This document shows positions 8,329 to 17,312 of a DNA stretch of 64,000 bases, one piece after another. Every line of letters begins with the position of its first letter. Positions within the stretch are counted from its first letter, which is position 1. This DNA comes from Falsiruegeria mediterranea M17 (lineage in GTDB: Bacteria > Pseudomonadota > Alphaproteobacteria > Rhodobacterales > Rhodobacteraceae). The DNA lies in assembly GCF_900302455.1 (NCBI RefSeq), contig NZ_ONZG01000009.1:1-64000 (forward strand), in the 5' to 3' direction. The position numbers were made by a program, and so were the translations under genes. The notes beneath the pieces are model-generated. The model had not been told where the DNA came from. It made no database searches and saw nothing but the letters and a program-made list of their open reading frames with translations.

Positions 8329-9870
8329 TCAGCCTGTTTCGCGTCCAATGCGCGGTGCATCCTGCAGTTTCGCCTGGTGCGCGGCAATCCAATCCAATGT
8401 CTGATCAAAGGGCATGGGCTTGCCGATGCCAAAGCCTTGGACATGATCGCAACCGAGTTGAGCAAGAAGCGCATGTTCACCGACTGTCTCGACCCCTTCG
8501 GCCAAGGTTTCCAGCTCCAACCGTTCTGCCATTGTCAGGATCGCACCGATGAGACGCTGTTGCTCGGGGTCACGGTCGGCCTTCATGACAAAGGATCGGT
8601 CAATTTTGATCCGAGTGATCGCAAACCGGCGGATGGACGCGATCGAGGCATGACCGGTGCCAAAGTCATCCAGGTCAATGCGACACCCCAAAGCACCCAG
8701 ACCTGCAACATTGCGGGTAATGATGTCGTCAGGCGTATTACTGAATACGGTTTCGAGGATTTCGACGGACAGGCGATCGGGCGTCAATTCGAACCGATCC
8801 AACTCCCACCGAATTTTTTCTACAAGCTCCGGGTTACACAATTCGTCCGAGGCAAAGTTGACGCCAACTCGCGGCACATCAACCCCTGCGCCATCCCAGG
8901 CCTTGAGTGCAGTCAATGCGTGATAGAGCATGACCTGGCCTAACCGCTCCAACAGTCCGGTCTGTTCGATCATTGGCAGAAACTTGTCCGGGGTCAGAAC
9001 ACCGCGTACAGGATGAGTCCAACGCGCCAAAGCTTCAAAGCCGGTTACGCGTCCTGTATCGGTCGAAATCTGCGGCTGATACCAAGGCTGGATCTGACCA
9101 TTTTCCAAGGCGCTGACCAATTCTGACCGTAGATCATTATCCAACGTTGTGCGTTTCTGCATATCCGGTGAAAACGCACGTATGGTGGACGGACCACAGG
9201 CCTTGGCTTCGAGCAGAGCGATCTTTGCGGCGTCCAGCCATTCCAGGGCTTGGGTCCCTGGCGCACGAGACTGCTGGCAAAAGCCAATGGAGCAGGAAAC
9301 GTAGACTGAACTACCGTCAACAGAAATTGGATCCTCGACGGCGCTTTGGATGCGCCCTGCCAGTTGTATACACAGCTCCAGATCCAGTTGGGGTACGGGG
9401 GAGAGGCAAACCGCAAATGTACCATCTTCGAGGCGGGCAACGGTATCCTGGTCGCGCACAGCAGACAAAATGCGTTCGCCGATGTGTTGTGCGACCAAAT
9501 CACGTGTAGCGTTCCCAAGGCGCTCGGAAAGTTCCTTGAATTCGTCGATTTCGATCAGAAAGTTGGCGGACTTTAGGCCGGTGACCTTGGCTTGCGCAAA
9601 AGTGCCTTCGACAGCGCGAATGTATTCATCGCGCAGAACAAAGCCGGTTAAACGATCGCGCGCTTCGTTCACTTGAGCTGGCCATTTGCCCAAAGCTCCT
9701 GCAAACGCGAACAAAAGCGGTAACGCCAGCGACACGAACATCAGTGCGGCCTCGCCTCCGACCCAATAGGCGCCCAGCGTTATGGCGGGAAGAAAGGCGA
9801 GAATCGGGGGGCCCATCAATACCGGCAACACCCGGGAACGGATCTGGGAAATGTACTGCAAAATCAGCAT
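8329..9870 (-). CDS. Bifunctional GGDEF/EAL protein with degenerate GGDEF
   Basis: 513 residues. Two short N-terminal membrane helices (about 15-60) are followed by a GGDEF-like domain (about 72-230) and an EAL domain (about 245-510). The cyclase signature is replaced by EDGTF at about 148-152, so cyclase activity is unlikely. The EAL phosphodiesterase side looks complete: EALARW (279-284), VNFAS, EILE, DDFGTG (401-406), KIDRSF, EGVET (459-463) and QGFGIGKP. The probable role is membrane-anchored c-di-GMP hydrolysis, possibly tuned by the dead GGDEF domain. The 3' end overlaps a tandem 10-bp repeat (8321-8340). Confidence 0.88.
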   Translation of the reverse strand: MLILQYISQIRSRVLPVLMGPPILAFLPAITLGAYWVGGEAALMFVSLALPLLFAFAGALGKWPAQVNEARDRLTGFVLRDEYIRAVEGTFAQAKVTGLKSANFLIEIDEFKELSERLGNATRDLVAQHIGERILSAVRDQDTVARLEDGTFAVCLSPVPQLDLELCIQLAGRIQSAVEDPISVDGSSVYVSCSIGFCQQSRAPGTQALEWLDAAKIALLEAKACGPSTIRAFSPDMQKRTTLDNDLRSELVSALENGQIQPWYQPQISTDTGRVTGFEALARWTHPVRGVLTPDKFLPMIEQTGLLERLGQVMLYHALTALKAWDGAGVDVPRVGVNFASDELCNPELVEKIRWELDRFELTPDRLSVEILETVFSNTPDDIITRNVAGLGALGCRIDLDDFGTGHASIASIRRFAITRIKIDRSFVMKADRDPEQQRLIGAILTMAERLELETLAEGVETVGEHALLAQLGCDHVQGFGIGKPMPFDQTLDWIAAHQAKLQDAPRIGRETG

Positions 9871-9945
9871 GTTACTGGTCTGGCCTTTCGCTGGGGGCTC
9901 ATTCTGACACAGGAAGAACCCTAGGAAACCAAACTGACCCAGACG

Positions 9946-10815
9946 TTAACGGAGGACGGGAATTTCGTTGGAATTTTCGGAAAATTTTTCTGGCGCCCTC
10001 TCGAGCCCCGCAAAGTCAAACAGTTTGGGGTCCAGCAGGTGCGAGGGGCGGGCATTCATCAACGCGCGGAACATGACCTGGCGGCGACCGGGGGAATTTT
10101 TCTCCCAGCCATCCAGAATCTGCTTCACCTGTTGGCGCTGCAAGCCGTCCTGAGACCCACACAGATCGCAAGGAATGATGGGATAGTTCATTGCTGTCGC
10201 GAACTTCTCGCAATCGGCTTCGGCCACATGCGCCAGCGGGCGATAGACAAACAGATCGCCCTCTTCGTTCACCAACTTGGGCGGCATCGTCGCCAGGCGC
10301 CCGCCGTGGAAGAGGTTCATGAAAAACGTCTCGAGGATATCATCGCGGTGATGCCCAAGCACCACGGCTGAACACCCCTCTTCACGTGCAATTCGGTAGA
10401 GATTACCGCGCCTTAGACGTGAGCAAAGCGCGCAGAAGGTTCGCCCTTGGGGCACCTTGTCCATGACGACGGAATAGGTGTCCTGATACTCGATCCGATG
10501 CGGAACGCCCATTTTCTCAAGGAATTCAGGCAGGACAGTTGCGGGAAATCCGGGCTGTCCCTGATCCAGATTGCAGGCCAGAATGTCGACGGGTAACAAC
10601 CCGCGCCACTGCAATTCATGAAGCACAGCCAGCAGGGTATAGCTGTCCTTGCCGCCCGACAGACAGACCAGCCAGCGGGCGCCGCGTTCGATCATGCCGT
10701 ATTGTTCGATGGCCTCGCGCGTATAGCGGACAATCCGTTTGCGCAGCTTCTTGAACTCGGTGGTCGAGGGCGCGCCGGCAAAAAGCGGGTGGATATCTGT
10801 ATCATCGTCGAGCAT
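9946..10815 (-). CDS. ttcA: tRNA 2-thiocytidine(32) synthetase TtcA
   Basis: 289 residues of the PP-loop ATPase family. SGGKDS (53-58) is the PP-loop, CALC (Cys128, Cys131) and CDLC (Cys216, Cys219) are the CxxC pairs that hold the 4Fe-4S cluster in TtcA, and [10 protein letters not shown] is the family's central motif. TtcA thiolates cytidine 32 of a set of tRNAs, Arg-ACG among those known in enterobacteria; a tRNA-Arg(ACG) is present at 18763. The gene is monocistronic here. Confidence 0.92.
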   Translation of the reverse strand: MLDDDTDIHPLFAGAPSTTEFKKLRKRIVRYTREAIEQYGMIERGARWLVCLSGGKDSYTLLAVLHELQWRGLLPVDILACNLDQGQPGFPATVLPEFLEKMGVPHRIEYQDTYSVVMDKVPQGRTFCALCSRLRRGNLYRIAREEGCSAVVLGHHRDDILETFFMNLFHGGRLATMPPKLVNEEGDLFVYRPLAHVAEADCEKFATAMNYPIIPCDLCGSQDGLQRQQVKQILDGWEKNSPGRRQVMFRALMNARPSHLLDPKLFDFAGLERAPEKFSENSNEIPVLR

Positions 10816-10974
10816 CCACGCGGCTTACCCGAGTTGCGCCAACCGGGCAAGACCCGCGCGATGCGTCAAGGTTTATGGGCAACGCACGGTCCGTTACCCC
10901 CCCTGATTCTATCCTGTGACATGCGTGCACTACCCGTGCACAGGGCGTGCACCGGCGATACAACTTTCACGCCG

Positions 10975-11253
10975 TTAATCTTTGCTAACGTTCCCGCAAC
11001 ACTTGGCAGAGGGGGCGTCGGTTTCAGAGGTGGCACCGGGCACGGGATCATAGCCGCTGCTGCCCAAGGGATGGCACCGCCCGATGCGCCGCGCGGCCAG
11101 AAGGCTGCCCTTGATCGCGCCGTGTTTTTCCAACGCCTCCATCGCATAGGCCGAGCAGGTCGGCTGATAGCGACAGTTGAACCCTACCCATGGGCTGAAG
11201 ATCAGCCTGTAAGCCCGCACGGGCAGGGCGACGATATGAGCAACCGGGGTCAT
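10975..11253 (-). CDS. yidD: Membrane protein insertion efficiency factor YidD
   Basis: About 92 residues. [25 protein letters not shown] is the family signature, with Cys residues and [25 protein letters not shown] following. YidD is a small membrane-associated protein that helps YidC-dependent insertion. In many bacteria it sits between rnpA and yidC; here it is alone, about 2.8 kb from yidC and 3 kb from rnpA. The upstream ATG at 11349 would add a non-conserved 32-residue leader. Confidence 0.9.
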   Translation of the reverse strand: MTPVAHIVALPVRAYRLIFSPWVGFNCRYQPTCSAYAMEALEKHGAIKGSLLAARRIGRCHPLGSSGYDPVPGATSETDAPSAKCCGNVSKD

Positions 11254-11363
11254 GCGCGGACCATAGTCGGAAATGGGGGGCAGGTGAAGGGTGGGGGTAG
11301 TCTCGTTGACATTGGAAAGATGGAGCGCGAAAGTCACCCTCAAAAACAACCTAGGGTATTACA

Positions 11364-12602
11364 GTGTCTTCAGTCGCGCCATTTTTTGAAATCCATATCC
11401 CTTTGCAGGTAGTTGTTCTATTGGTTTTGCTAATTGCAAGCCTATTGGTTTACTCGACTCTTGATTTGGTTTCTGGAAGTGGCCCGAGTTGGGTCGAGGA
11501 GGTCCAAAAATCACTCGGTCTATTGAAGGTAAATAGGGCGGTCTTTCTCTCTTTCGCAGTCCTCTGGGGGGCCATTTTTGCTCTGACCTTCTTTAGTCTA
11601 TGGTGGTTCCTAGTGGAGATAGGTTTCTATTTAAGTGAAAGTGAAGAATCTCCACAGGGGTGGGTTTTTCAAGTTTCTCGGATCGTCGCTTTTACAACGG
11701 TATTGGGCGCTATTGTTGCGCTTCCTATCACGCTGATCAGGCTTAAGCACTCCAATCGGTCGTTGGGAAACACAAAGATAACGTCAGCACTGGAAGGTCT
11801 TTCAGCAAGACGTGAAACAAAGAGGGGCATATCAATAAGCGGACAAGACGATCAAACTGATTTTGAGACAGGCTGGGAAGTTGACATAAGTAGGCGAGTT
11901 GCAGCGCTCGACGCACTATATGGAATTGTTGAAGACTATCCTGATGAGGGAGCTAGAATTACAAGGCTTCTCGAGCACTACGTTCGAGCTGAGTCTCCCG
12001 AGCGATCATTTGTTAATGCTGACTTTGAAGAGCAAAGTCCTGCTGGTCGGACAAGGCTATTTCTCAGGCAAGTTCATCCAGATATTCAAGTTGCAATGAG
12101 TTTGCTGGGCGCTATGGGTCATCGTGAAGGCTTGAATCGACCTGACCTTACGCGACATATTTCATTGGATCGCTGCAAGCTTCTGAACGTTCATTTGGCA
12201 GGCGCAAATTTCGACGGAGCATTACTTTCTAACTCAGACCTTCGTTTCTCGAATTTTGAGGGTACCTCTCTACGCGGAACAAACCTTTCAGGGTCATATC
12301 TTCAGGGGGCTCGGCTGAATGAAGTGGAGTTTTATGAAAACTCATTCGGGTTGACAGAATTTTATGCGCGTCCTGAACATTTTGCTCATCTAGATGGGGC
12401 TAGCTTCCGAGCAGTTGAATTCGATTCTGTGCAGCAGATTTCGTTCGCATTTGAACGAACCTTTGGTGACGGTTCGGTGAGATTTCGGTCAGGGATAACA
12501 GATGCGGAGTGGCCAGATCACTGGCCAAGGAGAGTCCTAACGGATACAGAGTTTTCCGCAGCTTTTGGGAGTTGGAAGCTCAAACAAAAAACCCGAGTTT
12601 AG
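11364..12602 (+). CDS. Pentapeptide-repeat membrane protein
   Basis: 412 residues. Three hydrophobic segments (about 14-36, 58-90 and 105-126) place the N-terminus in the membrane, followed by a charged cytoplasmic region and a short pentapeptide-repeat block at about 268-322 (LAGANFDGALLSNSDLRFSN, then SLRGTNLSGSYLQGARL). Base composition is clearly more AT-rich than the flanking MATE and ttcA/yidD genes, suggesting recent acquisition. The start is GTG 11364 with AGGG seven bases upstream. Function is unknown; pentapeptide folds usually mediate protein contacts. A terminator follows at 12669. Confidence 0.75.
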   Translation: MSSVAPFFEIHIPLQVVVLLVLLIASLLVYSTLDLVSGSGPSWVEEVQKSLGLLKVNRAVFLSFAVLWGAIFALTFFSLWWFLVEIGFYLSESEESPQGWVFQVSRIVAFTTVLGAIVALPITLIRLKHSNRSLGNTKITSALEGLSARRETKRGISISGQDDQTDFETGWEVDISRRVAALDALYGIVEDYPDEGARITRLLEHYVRAESPERSFVNADFEEQSPAGRTRLFLRQVHPDIQVAMSLLGAMGHREGLNRPDLTRHISLDRCKLLNVHLAGANFDGALLSNSDLRFSNFEGTSLRGTNLSGSYLQGARLNEVEFYENSFGLTEFYARPEHFAHLDGASFRAVEFDSVQQISFAFERTFGDGSVRFRSGITDAEWPDHWPRRVLTDTEFSAAFGSWKLKQKTRV

Positions 12603-12668
12603 CCTGTGGTTCAGTGCGCAGCAGCTATGCTCCGCCTTCGATCAGAGCACCCTTCAGCCCCTGACCCT

Positions 12669-12696
12669 GGGTGGGGGTGAAGCCCCCTCCCGTTTT
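12669..12696 (+). terminator. Terminator after the pentapeptide-repeat gene
   Basis: A G-rich arm (GGGTGGGGG) pairs with CCCCCTCCC around a TGAAG loop with one T:T mismatch and is followed by GTTTT. Two further short hairpins lie downstream, TTTGCC-GGA-GGCAAA (12694-12708) and GTCGGC-TTT-GCCGAC (12739-12753), before the MATE gene. The 12603-12838 interval has no gene. Confidence 0.55.
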
Positions 12697-12838
12697 GCCG
12701 GAGGCAAACCTCTGGTTTGACGTGAGGGTCGGGGGCTGGTCGGCTTTGCCGACTTGGGGCGTGTTTTAGGGGGGTGGTGGTGTCTATGCCTGAATTTGGC
12801 TTAGGGTCGAACCAGAGCGGTGAGGCACGGGCGGACCT

Positions 12839-14242
12839 ATGGCAGAGCAGACGGACAAGCAGGCGGTGTTCCTGACGGGCGGGTTGATGCGGCATGTGGT
12901 GCGGATGTCGCTCACCACGAGCGTTGGCCTGATGGCCATCTTTGCAGTCGATTTCGTCGACATGATCTTTATCTCGATGCTGGGCAACAATGCGCTGGCG
13001 GCGGCCGTGGGCTATGCCGGGACGCTGTTGTTTTTCACCAATGCGCTCAACATCGGGTTGTCGATTGCCGCCGGTGCCCTGGTCGCGCGCGAGTTGGGCG
13101 CGGGGCGGGCCGAGCAGGCGCGCAACTATGCGGCCAGTGTGGCGGTTTGGGGGGTGTTGAGCGGGGTTGTCGTCTCAGCCCTGGTGCTGTGGAACGTGCG
13201 GGCGTTGCTGGCGCTTTTGGGGGCCGAGGGCGAGGTTCAGGATCTGGCGGTCAGCTATGTCTCGATCATTTTGCCGACGATGTGGGTGATGGCGGCGGCG
13301 ATGACCAGCATGGCGGTGCTGCGGGCGCATGGGGATGCGCGGCGGTCGATGATGGCGACGATTTATGGCGGGCTGGTGAACGCGGTGCTGGACCCGGTGC
13401 TGATCTTTGCGGTGGGGCTGGGGCTGGAGGGGGCTGCGGTGGCCTCGGTCCTGGCGCGGATCACGATGCTGGTGGTGGCGTTTGTGCCTGCGTTGCGGGT
13501 GCATCGCGGGTTTGCGCGGCCCTCAGTCGGGCAGGTGGTGCGGGACTTTGGAGTGGTGCGGGCGATTGCGGTGCCTGCAATGCTGACCAATGTGGCGACA
13601 CCCTTGGGGAATGCCATCGTGGTGCGCGAGATTGCGCAATATGGCACGGATGCGGTGGCGGGGATGGCCGTCATCGGGCGGCTGTTGCCGGTGGCGTTTT
13701 CGGTGATCTTTGCGCTGTCGGGGTCGATTGGGCCAATTATCGGCCAGAACTTTGGTGCCGGACAGTTTGACCGGGTGCGGGCGGCATTCCGGGCGGGGGT
13801 GCAGTTCACGGGGGTCTATGTGCTGTTGATGGCGGCGGTGCTGTTCCTGTTGCGCGAACCGATCGCGGATGTGTTCGATGCGCAAGGCGAGACGCGCGAG
13901 CTGATCTATCTGTTCTGTGGTCCATTGGCTTTGGCGTCGTTTTTCAACGGGGTCATTTTCGTGACCAATGCAAGTTTCAACAACCTTGGCCATCCGATCT
14001 ATTCGACGTGGATCAACTGGGGGCGTCACACGGTTGGGACCTGGGTGTTCGTGATGATCGGTTCGTATCTGGGCGGCGCCTCAGGGGTGCTGCTGGGCCA
14101 GGCGTTTGGTGGCGTTTTGTTTGCCGGCATCGCGTGGCTGCTTGTCGGTCGCGTGGTGTCGGACTTGTCCCGGCCTGTGGATGCCGAGCCGTTTTCCGAG
14201 CAAAGGCGCCTGCATTCGCTCTTTGGTCGTCGGGGGTGGTAG
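12839..14242 (+). CDS. MATE family efflux transporter
   Basis: 467 residues with about twelve hydrophobic helices in two homologous halves, as in MATE (NorM/DinF-type) cation-coupled drug or metabolite antiporters. Family features include SLTTSVGLMAIFAVDFVDMI at the N-terminus, the 'GALVARELGAGR.EQA' loop after helix 2, and the matching 'SIGPIIGQNFGAGQFDRVR' loop in the second half. Substrate is unknown. The gene is isolated between a terminator and the convergent rnpA gene, only 3 bp away. Confidence 0.92.
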   Translation: MAEQTDKQAVFLTGGLMRHVVRMSLTTSVGLMAIFAVDFVDMIFISMLGNNALAAAVGYAGTLLFFTNALNIGLSIAAGALVARELGAGRAEQARNYAASVAVWGVLSGVVVSALVLWNVRALLALLGAEGEVQDLAVSYVSIILPTMWVMAAAMTSMAVLRAHGDARRSMMATIYGGLVNAVLDPVLIFAVGLGLEGAAVASVLARITMLVVAFVPALRVHRGFARPSVGQVVRDFGVVRAIAVPAMLTNVATPLGNAIVVREIAQYGTDAVAGMAVIGRLLPVAFSVIFALSGSIGPIIGQNFGAGQFDRVRAAFRAGVQFTGVYVLLMAAVLFLLREPIADVFDAQGETRELIYLFCGPLALASFFNGVIFVTNASFNNLGHPIYSTWINWGRHTVGTWVFVMIGSYLGGASGVLLGQAFGGVLFAGIAWLLVGRVVSDLSRPVDAEPFSEQRRLHSLFGRRGW

Positions 14243-14245
14243 TCT

Positions 14246-14668
14246 CTATCTGTCAAGCTTGCGCAGGGCGTATTCCAGATCGCTGATCAAGAGCGGAAAG
14301 GGGCGGGCGATGGTGTCGGCCTTTTTGCCGATCAGCACATAGTCCCAGCCAGGTTTGCCTTGGGCCAGGAGCACGGCACGTGCGGCTTCGCGCAGGCGGC
14401 GCTTGGCGCGGTTGCGGGCCACGGCGTTGCCGACCTTTTTTGAACAGGTGAAGCCGATGCGGATGCCCTCTGCTTCGCCCTCGGGGCGTTTGCGGGCCTG
14501 GAGCAGCATGGACGATGTGCCCTGTTTGCGGGCGCGGGCAGCTTTGAGGAAGTCGGCGCGTTTGGCCAGAACCTGCATCTGTCCACTGGTCTTTGGACAA
14601 ACGTAAACCGCCGGGGGCCTCATCCCTTGGCTGCTTGAGCCATTCACGGGGGCCTCCGGCGGTGTCAT
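14246..14668 (-). CDS. rnpA: Ribonuclease P protein component
   Basis: About 140 residues if the first ATG is used; the conserved part begins at LAKRADFLKAARARKQGTSS. Family motifs: IGFTCSKKVGNAVARNRAKR with the RNR basic motif, and a final LLISDLEYALRKL. RnpA is the protein cofactor of RNase P, which matures tRNA 5' ends. It lies 25 bp after rpmH on the same strand, the classic rpmH-rnpA operon. The N-terminal 30 residues are variable and the start may lie further in. Confidence 0.93.
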   Translation of the reverse strand: MTPPEAPVNGSSSQGMRPPAVYVCPKTSGQMQVLAKRADFLKAARARKQGTSSMLLQARKRPEGEAEGIRIGFTCSKKVGNAVARNRAKRRLREAARAVLLAQGKPGWDYVLIGKKADTIARPFPLLISDLEYALRKLDR

Positions 14669-14693
14669 GTTCAGCTGAACAGTGTCGGTGAGC

Positions 14694-14828
14694 TTATGCG
14701 CTCAGCGACTTGCGACCGCGTGCGCGGCGTGCGTTCAGGATCTTGCGGCCGGCTTTGGTGGCCATGCGCGCGCGGAAACCGTGGCGGCGTTTGCGAACCA
14801 GGTTCGAAGGCTGATAGGTGCGTTTCAT
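14694..14828 (-). CDS. rpmH: 50S ribosomal protein L34
   Basis: 44 residues, the normal size of L34, reading [20 protein letters not shown] and then [20 protein letters not shown]. Highly basic and fully conserved in pattern. It is the first gene of the rpmH-rnpA operon. dnaA is not adjacent, so there is no sign here of the replication origin that rpmH often marks in other phyla. Confidence 0.97.
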
Positions 14829-14900
14829 CGCTCCGTCTCCAATCTATTGTATCGGTCGGGTGCGGTGCAGATTCGCCCGCCCGGTGTATTCGAAGCCCGT

Positions 14901-14929
14901 CCTTTACGGGTGAAAGGCAGGCAAGTCAA
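14901..14929 (-). promoter_or_regulatory. Candidate promoter of rpmH-rnpA
   Basis: On the minus strand TTGACT is followed after 17 bases by TAAAGG, about 75 bp upstream of the rpmH start. The -35 is good and the -10 weak. The remaining intergenic stretch 14829-15142 shows no gene or RNA I can recognise. Confidence 0.4.
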
Positions 14930-15142
14930 ACCCCTGTCCGGGGATTTCCGCGCCTTTTGCAACAAAATTTGCCCGAGCACCAGTGCAATGATTTCAGTTT
15001 TGTCGGATTTGGCGACATTCTCTCACGAAACGGGGCGTTATGATCAACGGCGCGTGAGGTGGCTGTTGTCCGGACGCTAAGGATCGCATGTTGGGGACAG
15101 ACAAGCGAACAGATACTTATGCCACAACCGCCGGACCAGAAG

Positions 15143-15874
15143 ATGACTGATACGACCCCTGCCGCAAAGGCCGGATTAAGCCGCCATATCCCGCTGCTGG
15201 TGATTCTTGCCGTGGCTGTTGTGGGGTTCTTTACCCTCCGCGATTACCTGAGTTTCGAGACGCTGCGCGACAACCGCGAGGCGTTGTTGGCGTATCGGGA
15301 TGCGCATTTTGGGGCCTTGGCGGCGATCTTTGTGGCGGCTTACGTGGTGATCGTGGCCTTTTCCCTGCCCGGCGCAGCGGTGGCGTCGATGACGGGCGGG
15401 TTCCTGTTTGGGCTGGCTGTTGGTACGGGGCTTAACGTTGTGTCGGCCACCATCGGCGCCTCGGCCATTTTCTGGGCCGCGCGACTGGGGTTGGGCAATG
15501 CACTGACGGCCAAGCTGGAAACGTCCGAGGGGACGATCCGCAAGCTGAAGGACGGGCTGCGTGAGAATGAAATCTCGGTTCTGTTCCTGCTGCGGTTGGT
15601 ACCTGCCGTGCCATTCTTTGTGGCCAATCTGGTGCCTGCGCTGGTGGGGGTGAAGTTCTCCAACTATTTGTTCACCACCGCCCTGGGCATCATTCCGGGC
15701 GCAATTGTCTTTACCTGGATCGGAGTGGGTCTGGGCGGTGTGTTTGATCGCGGCGAAACGCCCGATCTGTCCCTTCTGTGGGAGCCGTTTGTGATCGGGC
15801 CGATTGCGGGGCTGTGCGTCCTGGCGATTCTGCCGATTGTCATCAAAGCCCTGCGTGGCAAGAAAGAGATGTAA
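15143..15874 (+). CDS. TVP38/TMEM64 (DedA-like, SNARE-associated) membrane protein
   Basis: About 243 residues from ATG 15143 (ATG 15119 and a further upstream start are possible). Several hydrophobic helices enclose the family core: VIVAFSLPGAAVASMTGGFL with the conserved 'G..FG' re-entrant loop, and LLRLVPAVPFFVANLVPALV with the arginine-proline motif typical of VTT/DedA-like transporters. Such proteins are implicated in lipid or small-anion transport. The disulfide oxidoreductase gene follows after 3 bp; these two families are often neighbours or fused, which suggests a joint, still unclear, role. Confidence 0.85.
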   Translation: MTDTTPAAKAGLSRHIPLLVILAVAVVGFFTLRDYLSFETLRDNREALLAYRDAHFGALAAIFVAAYVVIVAFSLPGAAVASMTGGFLFGLAVGTGLNVVSATIGASAIFWAARLGLGNALTAKLETSEGTIRKLKDGLRENEISVLFLLRLVPAVPFFVANLVPALVGVKFSNYLFTTALGIIPGAIVFTWIGVGLGGVFDRGETPDLSLLWEPFVIGPIAGLCVLAILPIVIKALRGKKEM

Positions 15875-15877
15875 GCC

Positions 15878-17296
15878 GTGAAAGAGATCAAGACAGATAT
15901 TCTGGTCATCGGGGCCGGATCGGGTGGGCTGTCGGTATCTGCCGGAGCCAGCCAGATGGGCGCGGATGTGACCCTGCTTGAAGGTCACAAGATGGGCGGC
16001 GATTGCCTGAACTTTGGCTGTGTGCCGTCCAAGGCGCTGATCGCCAGCGGCAAAGCGGCTTGGGGGCAGGCGCATGCGGCCCAATATGGTGTCGCGGATG
16101 TGGTGCCGAGCGTGGATTATGCCGCGGCCAAGGATCATGTGCATGACGTGATCGCGCAGATTGCGCCGGTGGACAGTCAGGAGCGGTTTGAAGGGTTTGG
16201 TGTTCGGGTCATTCGGGAGTATGGCGCATTTGTCTCTCCGACTCAGGTGAAGGCGGGTGATCATCTGATCACCGCGCGGCGGGTGGTGATTGCCACCGGC
16301 TCGTCACCGCTGGTGCCGCCAATTCCCGGTTTGGATGGCGTTCCGTTCGAGACCAATGAGACGATCTTTGATCTGCGCGAGAAGCCCGAGCATCTGTTGA
16401 TCGTGGGCAGTGGTCCCATCGGGATGGAGATGGCGCAGGCGCATATTCGCCTTGGCTGCAAGGTGACCGTGATCGAGGGCGCAAAAGCGCTGGGCAAGGA
16501 CGACCCCGAAGCGGCTGCCGTGGTGCTGGATGCGCTGCGGGCCGAGGGGATCGAGATTGCCGAGGACGCGCTGGCTGCGCAGATCCAAGGTGAGGCCGGC
16601 GCGATTGAGATTGCGACGCAGGATGGCCGTATCTTCAAGGGATCGCATCTGCTGATGGCTGTGGGGCGCAAGTCCAACACCGACAAGCTGAACCTTGAGG
16701 CGGCGGGTATTGAGACGACGCGCACGGGGATAAAGGTGGATGACAGTTTGCGAACATCCAATCGCAAGGTTTACGCCATCGGCGATGTTGCGGGCGGACT
16801 GCAGTTCACCCACGTGGCGGGTTATCAGGCGGGGGTCATCATCCGCTCGGCCCTGTTTGGGTTACCTGCCAAAGCCAAAACCAACCACATCCCCTGGGCG
16901 ACTTATACTGACCCGGAACTGTCGCAGGTTGGTCTGACTGAAGCGCAGGCGCGGGCCGAGCATGGGGACAAGCTTGAAGTGGCGCGGTTCGACTATCACC
17001 ATAACGACCGGGCCATTGCCGAGCGCAAGACCACTGGGTTCATCAAGGTGATGGTGGTCAAGGGGCGGCCCGTGGGTGTCACCATCGTGGGGCACCAGGC
17101 GGGCGAATTGATCGCATTGTGGTCGCTGGCGCTGGCCAATAACCTGAAGATGGGGCAGGTTGCCGCCATGGTCGCGCCGTATCCGACGATCGGCGAGGTC
17201 AACAAGCGGGCTGCGGGTGCCTATTTCACGCCCCGGCTGTTTGAGAATCAAACGGTTAAACGTGTGGTCAGGTTCGTCCAGCAGTGGCTCCCCTGA
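15878..17296 (+). CDS. FAD-dependent pyridine nucleotide-disulfide oxidoreductase (mercuric-reductase/Lpd-like)
   Basis: 472 residues. The N-terminal FAD Rossmann site is DILVIGAGSGGLS; the redox disulfide is in GGDCLNFGCVPSKALI (CxxxxC); the NAD(P) site is LLIVGSGPIGMEMA; the second FAD motif is VYAIGDVAGG; the C-terminal dimerisation domain has HPYPTIGE-like 'APYPTIGEVNKRAA'. The terminal Cys pair of true mercuric reductases is absent and no merR/T/P is nearby, so MerA function is unlikely. Likely role: NAD(P)H-linked thiol or quinone redox, coupled to the preceding TVP38 protein. GTG start. Confidence 0.88.
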   Translation: MKEIKTDILVIGAGSGGLSVSAGASQMGADVTLLEGHKMGGDCLNFGCVPSKALIASGKAAWGQAHAAQYGVADVVPSVDYAAAKDHVHDVIAQIAPVDSQERFEGFGVRVIREYGAFVSPTQVKAGDHLITARRVVIATGSSPLVPPIPGLDGVPFETNETIFDLREKPEHLLIVGSGPIGMEMAQAHIRLGCKVTVIEGAKALGKDDPEAAAVVLDALRAEGIEIAEDALAAQIQGEAGAIEIATQDGRIFKGSHLLMAVGRKSNTDKLNLEAAGIETTRTGIKVDDSLRTSNRKVYAIGDVAGGLQFTHVAGYQAGVIIRSALFGLPAKAKTNHIPWATYTDPELSQVGLTEAQARAEHGDKLEVARFDYHHNDRAIAERKTTGFIKVMVVKGRPVGVTIVGHQAGELIALWSLALANNLKMGQVAAMVAPYPTIGEVNKRAAGAYFTPRLFENQTVKRVVRFVQQWLP

Positions 17297-17312
17297 CCGG
17301 GAAAGGACCTTG

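Noticed and set aside
12820-13770. 316-codon plus-strand frame, extremely Gly/Ala/Cys rich
   Set aside because: Alternative frame of the MATE gene.
15176-16264. 362-codon minus-strand open frame
   Set aside because: Antisense to the TVP38 and oxidoreductase genes, rich in His/Arg/Gln as shadows usually are.
15878-17296. Mercuric reductase (MerA)
   Set aside because: The disulfide motif fits the wide family, but there is no C-terminal Cys pair, no MerA N-terminal HMA domain and no mer genes nearby.
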